Source: a bacterium
Lineage (GTDB): Bacteria > Armatimonadota > JACIXR01
Length of the DNA: 52,826 bases
Assembly (NCBI GenBank): GCA_014360465.1
Contig: JACIXQ010000006.1
Coordinates: 1 to 52,826 of the forward strand
Reading direction: 5' to 3'
Positions 1 to 8,115 of this stretch are shown piece by piece. How positions within the stretch are numbered: the stretch's first letter is position 1; every line of letters begins with the position of its first letter. The translations under genes were made by a program, and so were the position numbers. The notes beneath the pieces are model-generated. The model was given only the letters and a program-made list of their open reading frames with translations. It had not been told where the DNA came from and searched no databases.

Positions 1-9
1 GCTCAACAT
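1..9 (-). CDS. Left-edge 5' end of a gene that shares the metalloprotease gene's leader
   Basis: Only the first three codons are in the window (ATG TTG AGC, read on the minus strand from position 9). They follow a ribosome binding site and promoter block nearly identical to the one before the metalloprotease gene, which also begins ATG TTG AGC. I infer that a paralogue, or at least a gene with the same leader, begins here and runs off the left edge. Nothing can be said about its product. Confidence 0.5.
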
Positions 10-65
10 AAATAATCCCTCCTTGTGTTTTTATTCCACCCTAAGAAGGGATGGTTTCCAATCAC

Positions 66-141
66 ATTTTACCACACAAAGAGAGATTGTGCAACAATTT
101 TTAATCATTTCAATTATCCATACTTTTTCTCTATCTGTCAA
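66..141 (-). promoter_or_regulatory. Tandem sigma-70 promoters for the left-edge gene
   Basis: On the minus strand there is TTGACA (136-141), 17 bases, then GATAAT (113-118). Closer to the gene is TTGCAC (89-94), 17 bases, then TAAAAT (66-71). Both have ideal spacing. The same pair recurs in the second repeat copy at 4501-4577. Confidence 0.75.
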
Positions 142-190
142 GAAAATTTTAAACAACTACAAAAATTTTTGCAAATTTTCAGAGAGAAAG

Positions 191-222
191 GGGCGGGGGC
201 TTACGCCCCCGTCCCAGTTTTT
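191..222 (-). terminator. Rho-independent terminator after the stalk-domain gene
   Basis: A 7-bp GC stem (194-200 with 205-211) closes a four-base loop that reads GTAA on the minus strand, a GNRA tetraloop. Pyrimidine-rich DNA follows on both strands (CTTTCTCT on minus, TTTTTCGTCTTTT on plus). It lies 40 bases beyond the stop of the minus-strand gene at 251 and separates it from the promoter of the left-edge gene. Confidence 0.8.
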
Positions 223-250
223 CGTCTTTTGGTCTTTTTAAAGCTTTAAA

Positions 251-1594
251 TTATTTCTTGAAGACCCTTGCTATGAAGGTTTCCTCATCCCATTGGAGCT
301 CTAAATTTAGAAGCTGGCAGAGTTCCTTCAGGGGAAGATAAATCTCTCCCTCTTTGAGATAGGCGTTTATCTTTTTCACGCCTTCATCACTATAGATTTT
401 CCATCGCCCTTTTATATTTGCTATTGATATTTCGCTATCATTTTTTATCCTTAAGAGATTCCCTTTCCTTATCCATTCGGCAGGTTTGTTTAGAGCTTTG
501 CAGAATGGGAAAACGGCGACATAGGGTTCTCCGTTCTTTGTGAAGCCCTTTCTTGGGTCAAGTGGCTTATCCTCTATGTAGATAAAAGGGTATAGCTTAT
601 CAACTTCACCATCGGCTTTTAACTTCTTTAAATATCTTGTTCTCCATACCTTTACAGCGCTTAAATCTATGGTTTCTGTTGTAGAATCTACATAACCCCA
701 AGTGACTGGATCCTCTCTGCTTAGATGCCATTCGGCGTAATAAATGGCAGTAGCCAAATCTCCTTTCTCGTAATAACGTTTGGATAGTAAAGCTATAAGG
801 TAGGTAGTTGGCTGGTCAGAAAATGCGCGAGGTTTACCCTCATAATCTTTATAATCTTCCAATAAATAAACCTGAGTCCTCGTTTTTTTATAGAGTTCGT
901 CGAAATCTTTCTCCGATAGTTTATCCTTGAGGTGAGATACCCTTGCTAATGTTTCGTGCGATAGTATATTATCCAACCAAACCCTATATTCCTTTTCGGT
1001 TTTGATGGTGGTTGAATAATAAACTCTCCCATAAAAATGTGAATATAACCAGGTTATAGTTATATCCGGGTCATACTTCTCGGCATCTTCAAAAAGACGG
1101 GACCGCTCTCCTTCAAAATAATCGTAAACTTCCTTGTAAAGTATCGGTAAAGTTCCTTGTCTGAAGCGCTCTAATGCTTCTTCGTAGCGTCCAATTGCCT
1201 TCAGATAAGGAACGTAAAGCGGGTCGTAAAAGAAGCAACGAAAATCCTTCTCGGGGGGTTCCGGAAGACCTGGACCTTCTTCGGGGGAAAGGAGATGTGG
1301 GCAAAAGCATCGTTTGAATACCCAGGATGGCCAATTATCAAACGGGTGTGGTATCCAGGTTCTCAACCAACCTATTATAACTTTACTTTCTTGATTTTCT
1401 GCAATCTCCCACAACTGTTTCATCTTCAGCCATACACTCCAAAGATCCTTCGTTGGTCGTCCGTCTACTAACGTTCTAATAGCCTCCTCCACTATGGGGT
1501 CTTGTCCCGGATAGCTCGGTTCCCTTTGTTGGGGAAAAACCCATCTGGTAAGGATAGACACCAAAAAGATAAATAACACAATCCTTTTCATCAT
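251..1594 (-). CDS. Exported protein with C-terminal copper-amine-oxidase-like stalk domain
   Basis: I start this 447-residue protein at the ATG at 1594 because AAAGGAGGTGA lies five bases before it; the longer frame to 1645 would begin inside the upstream gene. The N-terminus (MMKRIVLFIFLVSILTRWVF) is a signal peptide. The middle, about residues 30-340, is rich in aromatic and charged residues with helical segments that could be tetratricopeptide-like, but I do not recognise a named family. About residues 355-447 resemble the stalk domain PF07833: two adjoining segments with GEPYVAVFPFCKAL and GEIYLPLKELCQLL and a final LQWDEET followed by a hydrophobic end. That domain is usually a non-catalytic wall or substrate-binding module. 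The gene lies 13 bases after the metalloprotease gene and probably shares its transcript. Confidence 0.7.
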   Translation of the reverse strand: MMKRIVLFIFLVSILTRWVFPQQREPSYPGQDPIVEEAIRTLVDGRPTKDLWSVWLKMKQLWEIAENQESKVIIGWLRTWIPHPFDNWPSWVFKRCFCPHLLSPEEGPGLPEPPEKDFRCFFYDPLYVPYLKAIGRYEEALERFRQGTLPILYKEVYDYFEGERSRLFEDAEKYDPDITITWLYSHFYGRVYYSTTIKTEKEYRVWLDNILSHETLARVSHLKDKLSEKDFDELYKKTRTQVYLLEDYKDYEGKPRAFSDQPTTYLIALLSKRYYEKGDLATAIYYAEWHLSREDPVTWGYVDSTTETIDLSAVKVWRTRYLKKLKADGEVDKLYPFIYIEDKPLDPRKGFTKNGEPYVAVFPFCKALNKPAEWIRKGNLLRIKNDSEISIANIKGRWKIYSDEGVKKINAYLKEGEIYLPLKELCQLLNLELQWDEETFIARVFKK

Positions 1595-1607
1595 TGTCAC
1601 CTCCTTT

Positions 1608-4444
1608 TTAGGGATGAAGTTTGATGAGGGATTTGCAAACCTCACAATATATATAACGAGGATACCTCTGTTGCATTATGCACCAGCCAACGCTACACTC
1701 TCTCCAATCAAGTGTCACCGCATGACCAAGCTCGTGAGCAATTATCCAGGGCTTTGCATCAGGACTTCCTGGATATAGAAGCTCCAGATGTGCAGTGTCT
1801 ATCTGACAAACTGAAGAGACATTTTCCCCTAGAAAGCCCGTACACCTCCCTGACACCATGTTCCCCTCTGGATCGAATAACTCGTTCTGCACTTCTTTAA
1901 GCCGGATATAGAACTGGTCATATCCGAGGTGGCCGGTGGAATCGTAGCGTGTGACCTTGTGGTCATCATTTGGCTCCGGATTAAGATGATAAGTTAACCC
2001 GGTTTTTGAGAAATACCCTATGCCCAGGTTATTCTCATCATAGATGAAAACATCTTTCGCATTTGGATTGGTTCTTATATGCACTCCGTTTGCGAAAAAT
2101 CCCCTATACTCGTCATATCGGGAAATGCCATCCCCTTTGGTGCCGTAAGAGGGGTCGTTATCATCGTCGTCATTTGCTCCTCCATTGTCATAAGCCCAGG
2201 AATCGGATATATAATTATCGTTTTCATCAACGGGAATTTCGGCATAATACTTCTTGGGCTTATTTTGAGCGTGAGCGAGAACAACCCCAATGTTCGGAAT
2301 GTTCGCTTGAGCTACTATGTATCCGTGGGCACCGTAATCCCAACAATCAATTTTTATATAAGCGCTTGTTTTGGGCTCCTTTGAATTCGCTATATTCCTC
2401 TGGGGAGGGTAAGATATTGTGCTTGATATAGAGAAGTCATCCTGCTCTTCAGTAAATTGCAAGTCCCACATAAAATCCCAAGGTTTGTTTTTCTTATCCT
2501 CGGGTATACCTAAGCTTAAATTGGGGTCTTGAAGTATAGAGGATATAGTCTTATTCTTGCAAACCTCGGGTTCCATCGAGGAATAAAGGACAAGTTGCAT
2601 CGGAGCAGACAAGGAATTACCATTATGGTCTTTTGGGGGTAGTATTTTTAGGATTAGGTTTATCGAGGTATTCCAGGATGGCATCAGGGAGATTTCGCCA
2701 ATTGTGAAATCCCAGACGGTTAATTTCACATCAGCTGTAATTGGTTCGTCATCAAAAGTATTTATCGGGTTTAACCTTTGAGGTTTGGCTGGGTCATCTG
2801 CCATCGGTATGTCGTCAAATGTGAAAGTAAGAGTGATTACACCTGTGGTATCTGGACACTTATAATAAATATATGTGTAATCGTCTTTCAATTCTATTTC
2901 CTTCCATTCATTCCAAGGGATGAAATTTCCCTCCGCATCGAGCTCGCCGAATTTGCCTGTTCCACCCTCCCCATTGACCACTTTGATTAAATTTTTCGCC
3001 ACTCCATTGGGGAAGGAGCAGGCTGGGTCAGTAAGGGTGCATTTATCTTTGTCCTCCTTTTTAGCGATGGTTATCTTCACTATCCTGTCTTTGTCATCGT
3101 CGCTAGCCCGTATATACTCTTTATCTACCGTTATATTAGGTGGTGTCATCTTGAATTCATCGCTCTTATTAACTTCTGTCTTCCATTTATGAACATGCTT
3201 TTTATCGATCACTTCTAAGGCTGGTTTACATCTATGGGCTTTATCCGTCTCTTTATGGTCATCTATAGCCCAGAAAAGGAAGATATGTGGGCCTCCTTTG
3301 CTCATATCAACCGCTGTTTCCTCCAATTCTATGTTGTTCCAGGTGGGCGAAATTTCGCTGGGTCCTTGGAGGGACATCATACTGCCCAAATCTATATCGT
3401 AAAGCTCTACTCCCGCTTGGGAAGCCTTCTTTGTATCTTGGAGGAGATACTTTATCTCGTATTTCGTTATTTCCTCGGTTGGTTCATTGACCTCGTGTCC
3501 TGCGATTTTCAAAGCGGAGCTACGCATTTTGTCGCCGTCATAGGGGCAAGAGCTTTGGACGATGATGTCAAATGTATATAAGCCAGCTGGAGCGATATTG
3601 TTTGGGGGATAAGGGGTTTGATTAGCTGTTCCATCCCAAGTGAAGCTATAATTACCAGGACAAGGGTTGGTCAGTGTAGTTTGATAGACGAGCAAAGGCT
3701 TGCCTTCGTTATCCAATACATCAAGATTATGGATGTTTATTGTGACGGAACAATTCTTCTTTTGGGCGCTTGAGAGGGAGTAGGAGAAAGTCGTATCGCA
3801 GATAGCGGGATTATCTGGGTCCCATTTGAGAATCTTGGGTTGGGCGATGACTATTAAATTGCCGAATATAAAGGTTCTCTCTATAGTTAAGGGACCCACT
3901 ACGCGAGGGGGAGGGCCAGCAAGGATATATTGATAAGTTGCCCTCACTTTGTAGGCAACATTATGACAGGAAAGGGTTTGTTCCTTCTTTGTTGCGCAAA
4001 TATAATACATACCAAAACCAGCGCTCGGGGGATTAGAACAATGGTTGGAGATATTGGGTGGGGGATAATTGGGAGGTGGCAATGTTTTGGCGAAAGCTAA
4101 CTCAAGAACTCGGCTGTCTGGAGTATGCACATCGGTCTGTTCTATAATCTCGATCTTCTGACAATTTACCTGCATTATTGGTCCAGCTTGATAGTTAGCA
4201 ACGAAGTGAAACTCTACCTCTCCCGCCACTGTAGCACCTCCCTCGGCGCATTGCCAGGATGGAGGGGATATAGTATAATCAGGCGCCCAGCGAGCGTGAA
4301 GGTCAACTGATATGGGGTCAGCCATACCGAGGGCGACCCCGAGAAACAGGGTCAGTAGGAAGCTACAAAGTCCCCCGCCGCGCGCGCGCGCGGTGTGGGC
4401 GCGTGTAGCTTCTCAGACAACACCAACAACCACTTGCTCAACAT
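1608..4444 (-). pseudogene. Large secreted HELGH metalloprotease-like protein, frame broken (or switched off) in the signal peptide
   Basis: The open frame from 4325 encodes 905 residues but has no ribosome binding site. A perfect site (AAGGAGGG) and ATG lie at 4444 in another frame. Reading back from 4325, the correct frame encodes a typical signal-peptide core (SFLLTLFLGVALGMA, then ADP). The ATG at 4444 starts MLSKWLLVLSEK and reaches TGA after 30 codons. The two frames join if the (CG)7 run at 4379-4392 loses one CG unit or gains two. Numbered from 4325, the protein has beta-rich segments, a FlgD-like Ig segment near 225-260 (FTWDGT, PAGLYTF), an acidic calcium-binding-like stretch near 700-755, and HELGH at 864-868 followed by a CIM that could be a Met-turn. 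The third zinc ligand is unclear, so metzincin or gluzincin type is undecided. This may be a phase-variable gene, a pseudogene or a sequencing error. Confidence 0.72.
4359..4412. repeat. 54-bp GC-rich inverted repeat enclosing (CG)7
   Basis: GAAGCTACA at 4359-4367 is exactly inverted as TGTAGCTTC at 4404-4412. Between them is a self-complementary 16-base core (4378-4393) containing seven alternating CG units at 4379-4392. The stretch is far more GC-rich than its surroundings and could form a cruciform or Z-DNA. It interrupts the signal-peptide coding region of the metalloprotease gene. TCAG occurs just outside both ends (4352-4355 and 4413-4416), but precise excision between these does not restore the frame. 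Confidence 0.85.
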
Positions 4445-4610
4445 AAATAATCCCTCCTTGTGTTTTTATTCCACCCTAAGAAGGGATGGTTTCCAATCAC
4501 ATTTTACCACACAAAGAGAGATTGTGCAACAATTTTTTAATCATTTCCATTATCCATACTTTTTCTCTATCTGTCAAGAAAATTTTAAACAACTACAAAA
4601 ATTTTTGCAA
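4436..4610. repeat. Direct repeat copy B (promoter, leader and start codon)
   Basis: This is the second copy of the block at 1-174. It ends at GCAA 4607-4610, only 19 bases beyond the stop codon of the transglutaminase-like gene, and on the gene side ends in the first codons of the metalloprotease gene. Left of 4436 the sequence cannot be compared because copy A runs off the window. Confidence 0.93.
4501..4577 (-). promoter_or_regulatory. Tandem sigma-70 promoters of the metalloprotease gene
   Basis: On the minus strand: TTGACA (4572-4577), 17 bases, GATAAT (4549-4554); then TTGCAC (4524-4529), 17 bases, TAAAAT (4501-4506). The second would start transcription roughly 50 bases before the ATG at 4444, leaving a leader with a strong ribosome binding site. 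Both promoters are conserved in the other repeat copy. Confidence 0.75.
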
Positions 4611-4629
4611 GACAGACGAAATTACTCAT

Positions 4630-6432
4630 TCAATGGTGTTGACCTTTCTGCTGAATGCGTATCACAGTTTCTACAGTTGCCGTATTAAGTGGGTTGTGGA
4701 AGACAAGATAAAACTCCTTTTCGCAGGGTATTGGCGGAGTTAAAATCACCTTCGCACTGTTTATATCGTAGACCTGAGCGGAAAATGCTTTCCCTTCTCT
4801 AAATTTTAAGTAGTTTGCCTTATCGCATAGGATGACTTTCAGCCTACCCCCGGGTATGATTTGGGCGAAAAGGGGGCGTACCTCCGGTCTGCGAAAATCT
4901 GGCAAGAGGTTCTTACCATAAAGCACATAAGACCTCGGATTACATTCCACCACAAGGCGAGGTTCGTTGCCATTTCCCAATAATGGTGTCCATTTTATCA
5001 TTGGCAAGCTTCCCTTCCCCCTATTCAGAGTAAACCTATATTTGTAAAACTTTCCCTCTTCGGCGTTTTTTATGGAAAAGGTATTGCCCGCAACAGCTAT
5101 CAGGTAATCCCTGTTCTGTCCAAGGGTGAATTGGCATTTGCCGTTGATGTCAGTGTAGCCATATGTGGCAAGGGCATCACATTCACCCGTTGTCCTGGGA
5201 TAGTAAGGGGTAAAAACCATTACTGGAACTCCATCAAGGGGATTCCCTTCTCCATCGACGACCTGAATTTCTACTTTTATAGTTTTTGAGTGTTGGTTCA
5301 CTGTTTCAATTATGTAGCCATCGGGACGGACGAGTGAAACGCTTGATAGTTCTTTTGTCCCGCCGAAATCCTTGTCGTAGGATATTCCCTGAGGAAGGTC
5401 TATATGTAAAGATGCACCGCCCATATCTGTTTGTATAGAGTGCCATTCATTAAGCATAAAGAATCCAACCCACTCATGATTATCCGTGAAGTTTCTTGCA
5501 TAAGCAGAAGGGATTAAACAAGCCCTTAAAGCGGCGGTGAGCACAGCTTGGTTCTCCGTGCAGGAACCACCATGCCCCAGCAGGACCTCTATCGGTTGTA
5601 AAGGTCTTCCTCTCAAGGCTCTTTGGCTTGGTAACTGCTTCATAACCCAGAGCCCAATCCTCGCTAAGGCATACCTTTTTATGTTTTCATCGTTCTCCAA
5701 ATCGGCGTGTGAAATGCCGAGCGGTTTGCAATTCCAGAGGATTTCCGCCCCTATCAGGTAGTCCCTCAGCTTCGGGTAGCCTTCTTCCGAGCGATTGAGG
5801 AAATATTCCCTCCAGAAATAGCCGTTGACCTTTTTGGGGATTTCAGTAAAGAATTGGGGATGGACGATGAACCAGTAATAATAATCCCTTGGTAATTCGT
5901 AATTGATGATTTTCCCTTCTTTAATCAATCTGTAACGAGTGGTCGTATAGTCTTTTTTCTCCACCAGTTGAACGAAATCAAGGAGCTTATCAGACTCGTA
6001 GATTTGCCTCACATTCTCAATTATCAAGGAGGGATCAAAGGAGGGGTTTTCCAGCACCTCGGTTGAGATGTGGGCTACGCAAAAGGCAACCTCGTCGATG
6101 AATCTCTTATCAGGGCAATTGAGGATAAGTTTTGCGAACTTTTCCTGGGAATCGGGGTTGAGCCGAGAAAGGTTATCGGTAAGAGGGATTTTAAGCCATT
6201 TGGGAGAAATGGAGATTGCCTTCCGGCTGGTATCGGTCAAATTTAGGGGGTCCTTTTCAACAACTATCTTTCCTTTGTAGTAACGAAGAACGAGGGATTT
6301 ACCAGCAGGGATTAGAAAATCACTATGAAAAAGAGGGGTTTTGCTTCTACTCGCTTCTGAGGGAAAACCCAGCGATGTAGTGAGGATAAGAAAAGCAAGC
6401 AAAAGAATCTTGTCCATATTTTTATTGTTCAT
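4630..6432 (-). CDS. Exported transglutaminase-like protein
   Basis: This 600-residue protein has a signal peptide (residues 6-24 are hydrophobic, ending near FPSEA). The core shows a transglutaminase/protease-like triad: Cys291 in GGSCTENQAVL, His319 in DNHEWVGF and Asp336 in QTDMGG. Residues about 388-465 form an Ig-like or carboxypeptidase-regulatory-like segment (VVDGEGNPLDGVPVMVF). A further beta-rich tail follows. Such proteins act outside the cytoplasm as transglutaminases or, more often in bacteria, as cysteine proteases or peptidoglycan-associated hydrolases; which applies here cannot be told. Start choice is uncertain: Met1 (6432) and Met6 (6417) both lack a Shine-Dalgarno site. The start is only 15 bases from the divergent gene at 6448. 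No terminator is obvious before the promoter block of the next gene. Confidence 0.75.
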   Translation of the reverse strand: MNNKNMDKILLLAFLILTTSLGFPSEASRSKTPLFHSDFLIPAGKSLVLRYYKGKIVVEKDPLNLTDTSRKAISISPKWLKIPLTDNLSRLNPDSQEKFAKLILNCPDKRFIDEVAFCVAHISTEVLENPSFDPSLIIENVRQIYESDKLLDFVQLVEKKDYTTTRYRLIKEGKIINYELPRDYYYWFIVHPQFFTEIPKKVNGYFWREYFLNRSEEGYPKLRDYLIGAEILWNCKPLGISHADLENDENIKRYALARIGLWVMKQLPSQRALRGRPLQPIEVLLGHGGSCTENQAVLTAALRACLIPSAYARNFTDNHEWVGFFMLNEWHSIQTDMGGASLHIDLPQGISYDKDFGGTKELSSVSLVRPDGYIIETVNQHSKTIKVEIQVVDGEGNPLDGVPVMVFTPYYPRTTGECDALATYGYTDINGKCQFTLGQNRDYLIAVAGNTFSIKNAEEGKFYKYRFTLNRGKGSLPMIKWTPLLGNGNEPRLVVECNPRSYVLYGKNLLPDFRRPEVRPLFAQIIPGGRLKVILCDKANYLKFREGKAFSAQVYDINSAKVILTPPIPCEKEFYLVFHNPLNTATVETVIRIQQKGQHH

Positions 6433-6438
6433 TATTAT
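6410..6438 (+). promoter_or_regulatory. Promoter of the MNT/HEPN/oxidoreductase operon
   Basis: TTGTCC (6410-6415), 17 bases, TATTAT (6433-6438). Transcription would begin at about 6445, within a few bases of the ATG at 6448, so the mRNA may be leaderless. The purines AGAAGGA touch the start codon and are too close to act as a ribosome binding site. The box overlaps the 5' end of the divergent transglutaminase-like gene. Confidence 0.5.
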
Positions 6439-6447
6439 AGAGAAGGA

Positions 6448-6768
6448 ATGGACAAACTGGAAGAAGTTTTGCGACGCCTAAAGAAATATGAGCCGGAGAG
6501 AATCATCCTTTTCGGTTCTTATGGTACCGAGGATATGGATGAATACAGCGACCTTGACCTCGTGGTGATAAAGCAAACACCGAAGCGATTTATAGAGAGG
6601 CTCATAGAGGTCTGGGAACTTCTTGGTGAAGATGTGGAGAAAGTGGATGTCTTCGTTTATACCCCTGAAGAGTGGGAGAGGATGCTTGAGGAAAAGAACG
6701 CTTTCGCCATTGAGGTTATTGAGAAAGGGAGGGTAGTTTATGAAAAAGGGCAAGCAGGAAGCTATTAG
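6448..6768 (+). CDS. MNT-type nucleotidyltransferase, antitoxin partner of HEPN
   Basis: A 106-residue minimal nucleotidyltransferase. The polymerase-beta motif is intact: GS, ten residues, then DLD (FGSYGTEDMDEYSDLDLVVI, residues 22-41). The protein consists of little more than this fold, typical of MNT proteins. In characterised pairs the MNT protein neutralises a HEPN RNase toxin by adding AMP to it. The HEPN gene starts 29 bases before this one stops, so the two are translationally coupled. A DNA-repair or metabolic nucleotidyltransferase is unlikely given the size and the partner. Confidence 0.88.
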   Translation: MDKLEEVLRRLKKYEPERIILFGSYGTEDMDEYSDLDLVVIKQTPKRFIERLIEVWELLGEDVEKVDVFVYTPEEWERMLEEKNAFAIEVIEKGRVVYEKGQAGSY

Positions 6769-7162
6769 GTGGTTGCGTCAGGCTGAACACGATTTGAAGG
6801 TGGCGGAGCATAATATGAGCGCGGGTTTTTATTCGGATGTTTGCTTTATGAGCGAGCAGGCTTCTCAAAAAGCGCTCAAAGCCTACCTAATTCATAGAAC
6901 AGGCAGGTCACCTTGGGGAGAACATTCAATACAGGTGCTGGCAAAAAGATGCGCCGAATTCAATGGGAAATTTAGGGAGATTGCTCGGTTGGGAGGTATC
7001 TTGGATAGATTATATATCCCTACAAGATATCCTGATGCACTTGCCCCACCAGCGGCACCCTATGAGGCATATATTCTTGAGGACGCGGAGAACGCGCTCC
7101 GCATAGCGAAAAGAATCCTTGAAACTGTAAAGGAAGAATTTGAAAAGGAGGGACTGAAATGA
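6740..7162 (+). CDS. HEPN-domain protein (probable RNase toxin of an MNT/HEPN pair)
   Basis: A 140-residue, largely helical protein starting at an ATG preceded by GGGAGGG inside the MNT gene. It begins with the HEPN signature (WLRQAEHDLKVAEHN, FMSEQASQKALKAYL) and has an R-x5-H motif (RSPWGEH, about residues 56-62), the usual RNase active site of the family. The tyrosine-bearing C-terminal half (RLYIPTRYPDA) is also typical and contains possible AMPylation targets. It overlaps the next gene by ATGA. Coupling to a metabolic oxidoreductase is unusual for a toxin-antitoxin pair. Confidence 0.88.
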   Translation: MKKGKQEAIRWLRQAEHDLKVAEHNMSAGFYSDVCFMSEQASQKALKAYLIHRTGRSPWGEHSIQVLAKRCAEFNGKFREIARLGGILDRLYIPTRYPDALAPPAAPYEAYILEDAENALRIAKRILETVKEEFEKEGLK

Positions 7163-8115
7163 AAGTCAAAGTTGCGGTCATAGGCGCTGGAGGTTTTGCC
7201 AATATGATGCATTTTCCCTCCCTTAAGGAGATAGAGGATGTAGAGCTCTGTGCCGTATGCGACCTAATATACGAAAGAGCAAGGAATACGGCGGAGAAGT
7301 TCCAAATAGAAAAGGTTTATACCGACTACAAAAAGATGATTGAGGAAACCGCTCCTGATGCAGTTTATATAATCGTTGCTCCCCACCACTTGTTTGATGT
7401 TGCATTTTTCTGCCTTTCTCAGGGATTGAATGTATTTATGGAGAAACCACCGGGAATAACTATCCATCAAGCTAAACGTTTTGCCCAGCTCGCTGAGCAA
7501 AAGGGAACAATCACTATGGTGGGTTTTCAACGAAGATATGCTCCTGTGATGGTTGAAGCGAAGAGAAGGATAGATGAGAGGGGAGGAATGGTGCACTGTC
7601 AGGCGAATTTCTTCAAACATCACATCGGGCTTCCACCCTATTACGAAGGAGCAGTTGACCTTTTGACCTGCGATGTCATCCATTCCCTCGACACGCTTCG
7701 CTGGATGGCTGGCGAACCCAAAAAGGTGAAGAGCATAGTGAAGAACAATTTCGCCGATTATCCCAATATGTTCTTGGCTCTAATTGAATTTGATTCGGGA
7801 GCGACGGGAATCCTATCCACTAACTGGACGAGCGGGAAGAGAATCTACTCGGTAGAAATGCATGGGAAGGGAATCATCGCCTTCGCCGACCCGGAGAAAG
7901 AAGCGGTTTTCTTCAAGGATAACTCGGAAGAACCCGAAATCCTGAAGACCCAGGAGGCGGCAGGAAGCGATGAGTTATTCAAATATGCTGGCTTTTACTT
8001 CGAAAACAAACACTTCATAGAATGTCTCAAGGAGAAAAAACAACCCGCTACGAACCTCTTGGATGCCTATAAAACTATGGAGTTCGTTGAACTAATCTAC
8101 GCCTCAACATTTTAG
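7159..8115 (+). CDS. Gfo/Idh/MocA family oxidoreductase
   Basis: A 318-residue NAD(P)-dependent sugar or inositol dehydrogenase-like protein. The N-terminal Rossmann motif is GAGGFANMMH (about residues 9-18) and the conserved EKP motif is present (NVFMEKPPGIT, about residues 93-103). The C-terminal half is the family's alpha/beta substrate domain (VDLLTCDVIHSLDTLRWMAG). The substrate cannot be told. It overlaps the HEPN gene by ATGA and its last 12 bases overlap the end of the convergent nitrilase gene. The neighbourhood of glycan hydrolases fits a role in sugar catabolism. Confidence 0.88.
   Translation: MKVKVAVIGAGGFANMMHFPSLKEIEDVELCAVCDLIYERARNTAEKFQIEKVYTDYKKMIEETAPDAVYIIVAPHHLFDVAFFCLSQGLNVFMEKPPGITIHQAKRFAQLAEQKGTITMVGFQRRYAPVMVEAKRRIDERGGMVHCQANFFKHHIGLPPYYEGAVDLLTCDVIHSLDTLRWMAGEPKKVKSIVKNNFADYPNMFLALIEFDSGATGILSTNWTSGKRIYSVEMHGKGIIAFADPEKEAVFFKDNSEEPEILKTQEAAGSDELFKYAGFYFENKHFIECLKEKKQPATNLLDAYKTMEFVELIYASTF

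Larger units (their letters stand above)
1..174. repeat. Direct repeat copy A (promoter, leader and start codon)
   Basis: This stretch matches 4436-4610 almost base for base. I see one extra T in the second copy near 4531-4537 and one substitution near 4548. It contains two sigma-70 type promoters, the untranslated leader, the AAGGAGGG ribosome binding site and the first codons of a minus-strand gene. The match may continue left of the window; on the right it stops abruptly after GCAA at 171-174. The near identity suggests recent duplication or gene conversion. Confidence 0.93.

Noticed and set aside
23-249. Two overlapping plus-strand frames in the repeat block
   Set aside because: They lie across the promoter block of the minus-strand gene, have no ribosome binding site, and their counterparts at 4395-4743 differ by frameshifts.
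1712-4310. Many plus-strand frames opposite the metalloprotease gene
   Set aside because: They are shadows: no ribosome binding sites, no domains, and a cysteine and aromatic composition typical of antisense frames.
4352-4416. TCAG as a target-site duplication of a small mobile element around the hairpin
   Set aside because: Excision between the TCAG copies removes 61 bases and does not restore the frame; four bases can match by chance. The hairpin itself remains a finding.
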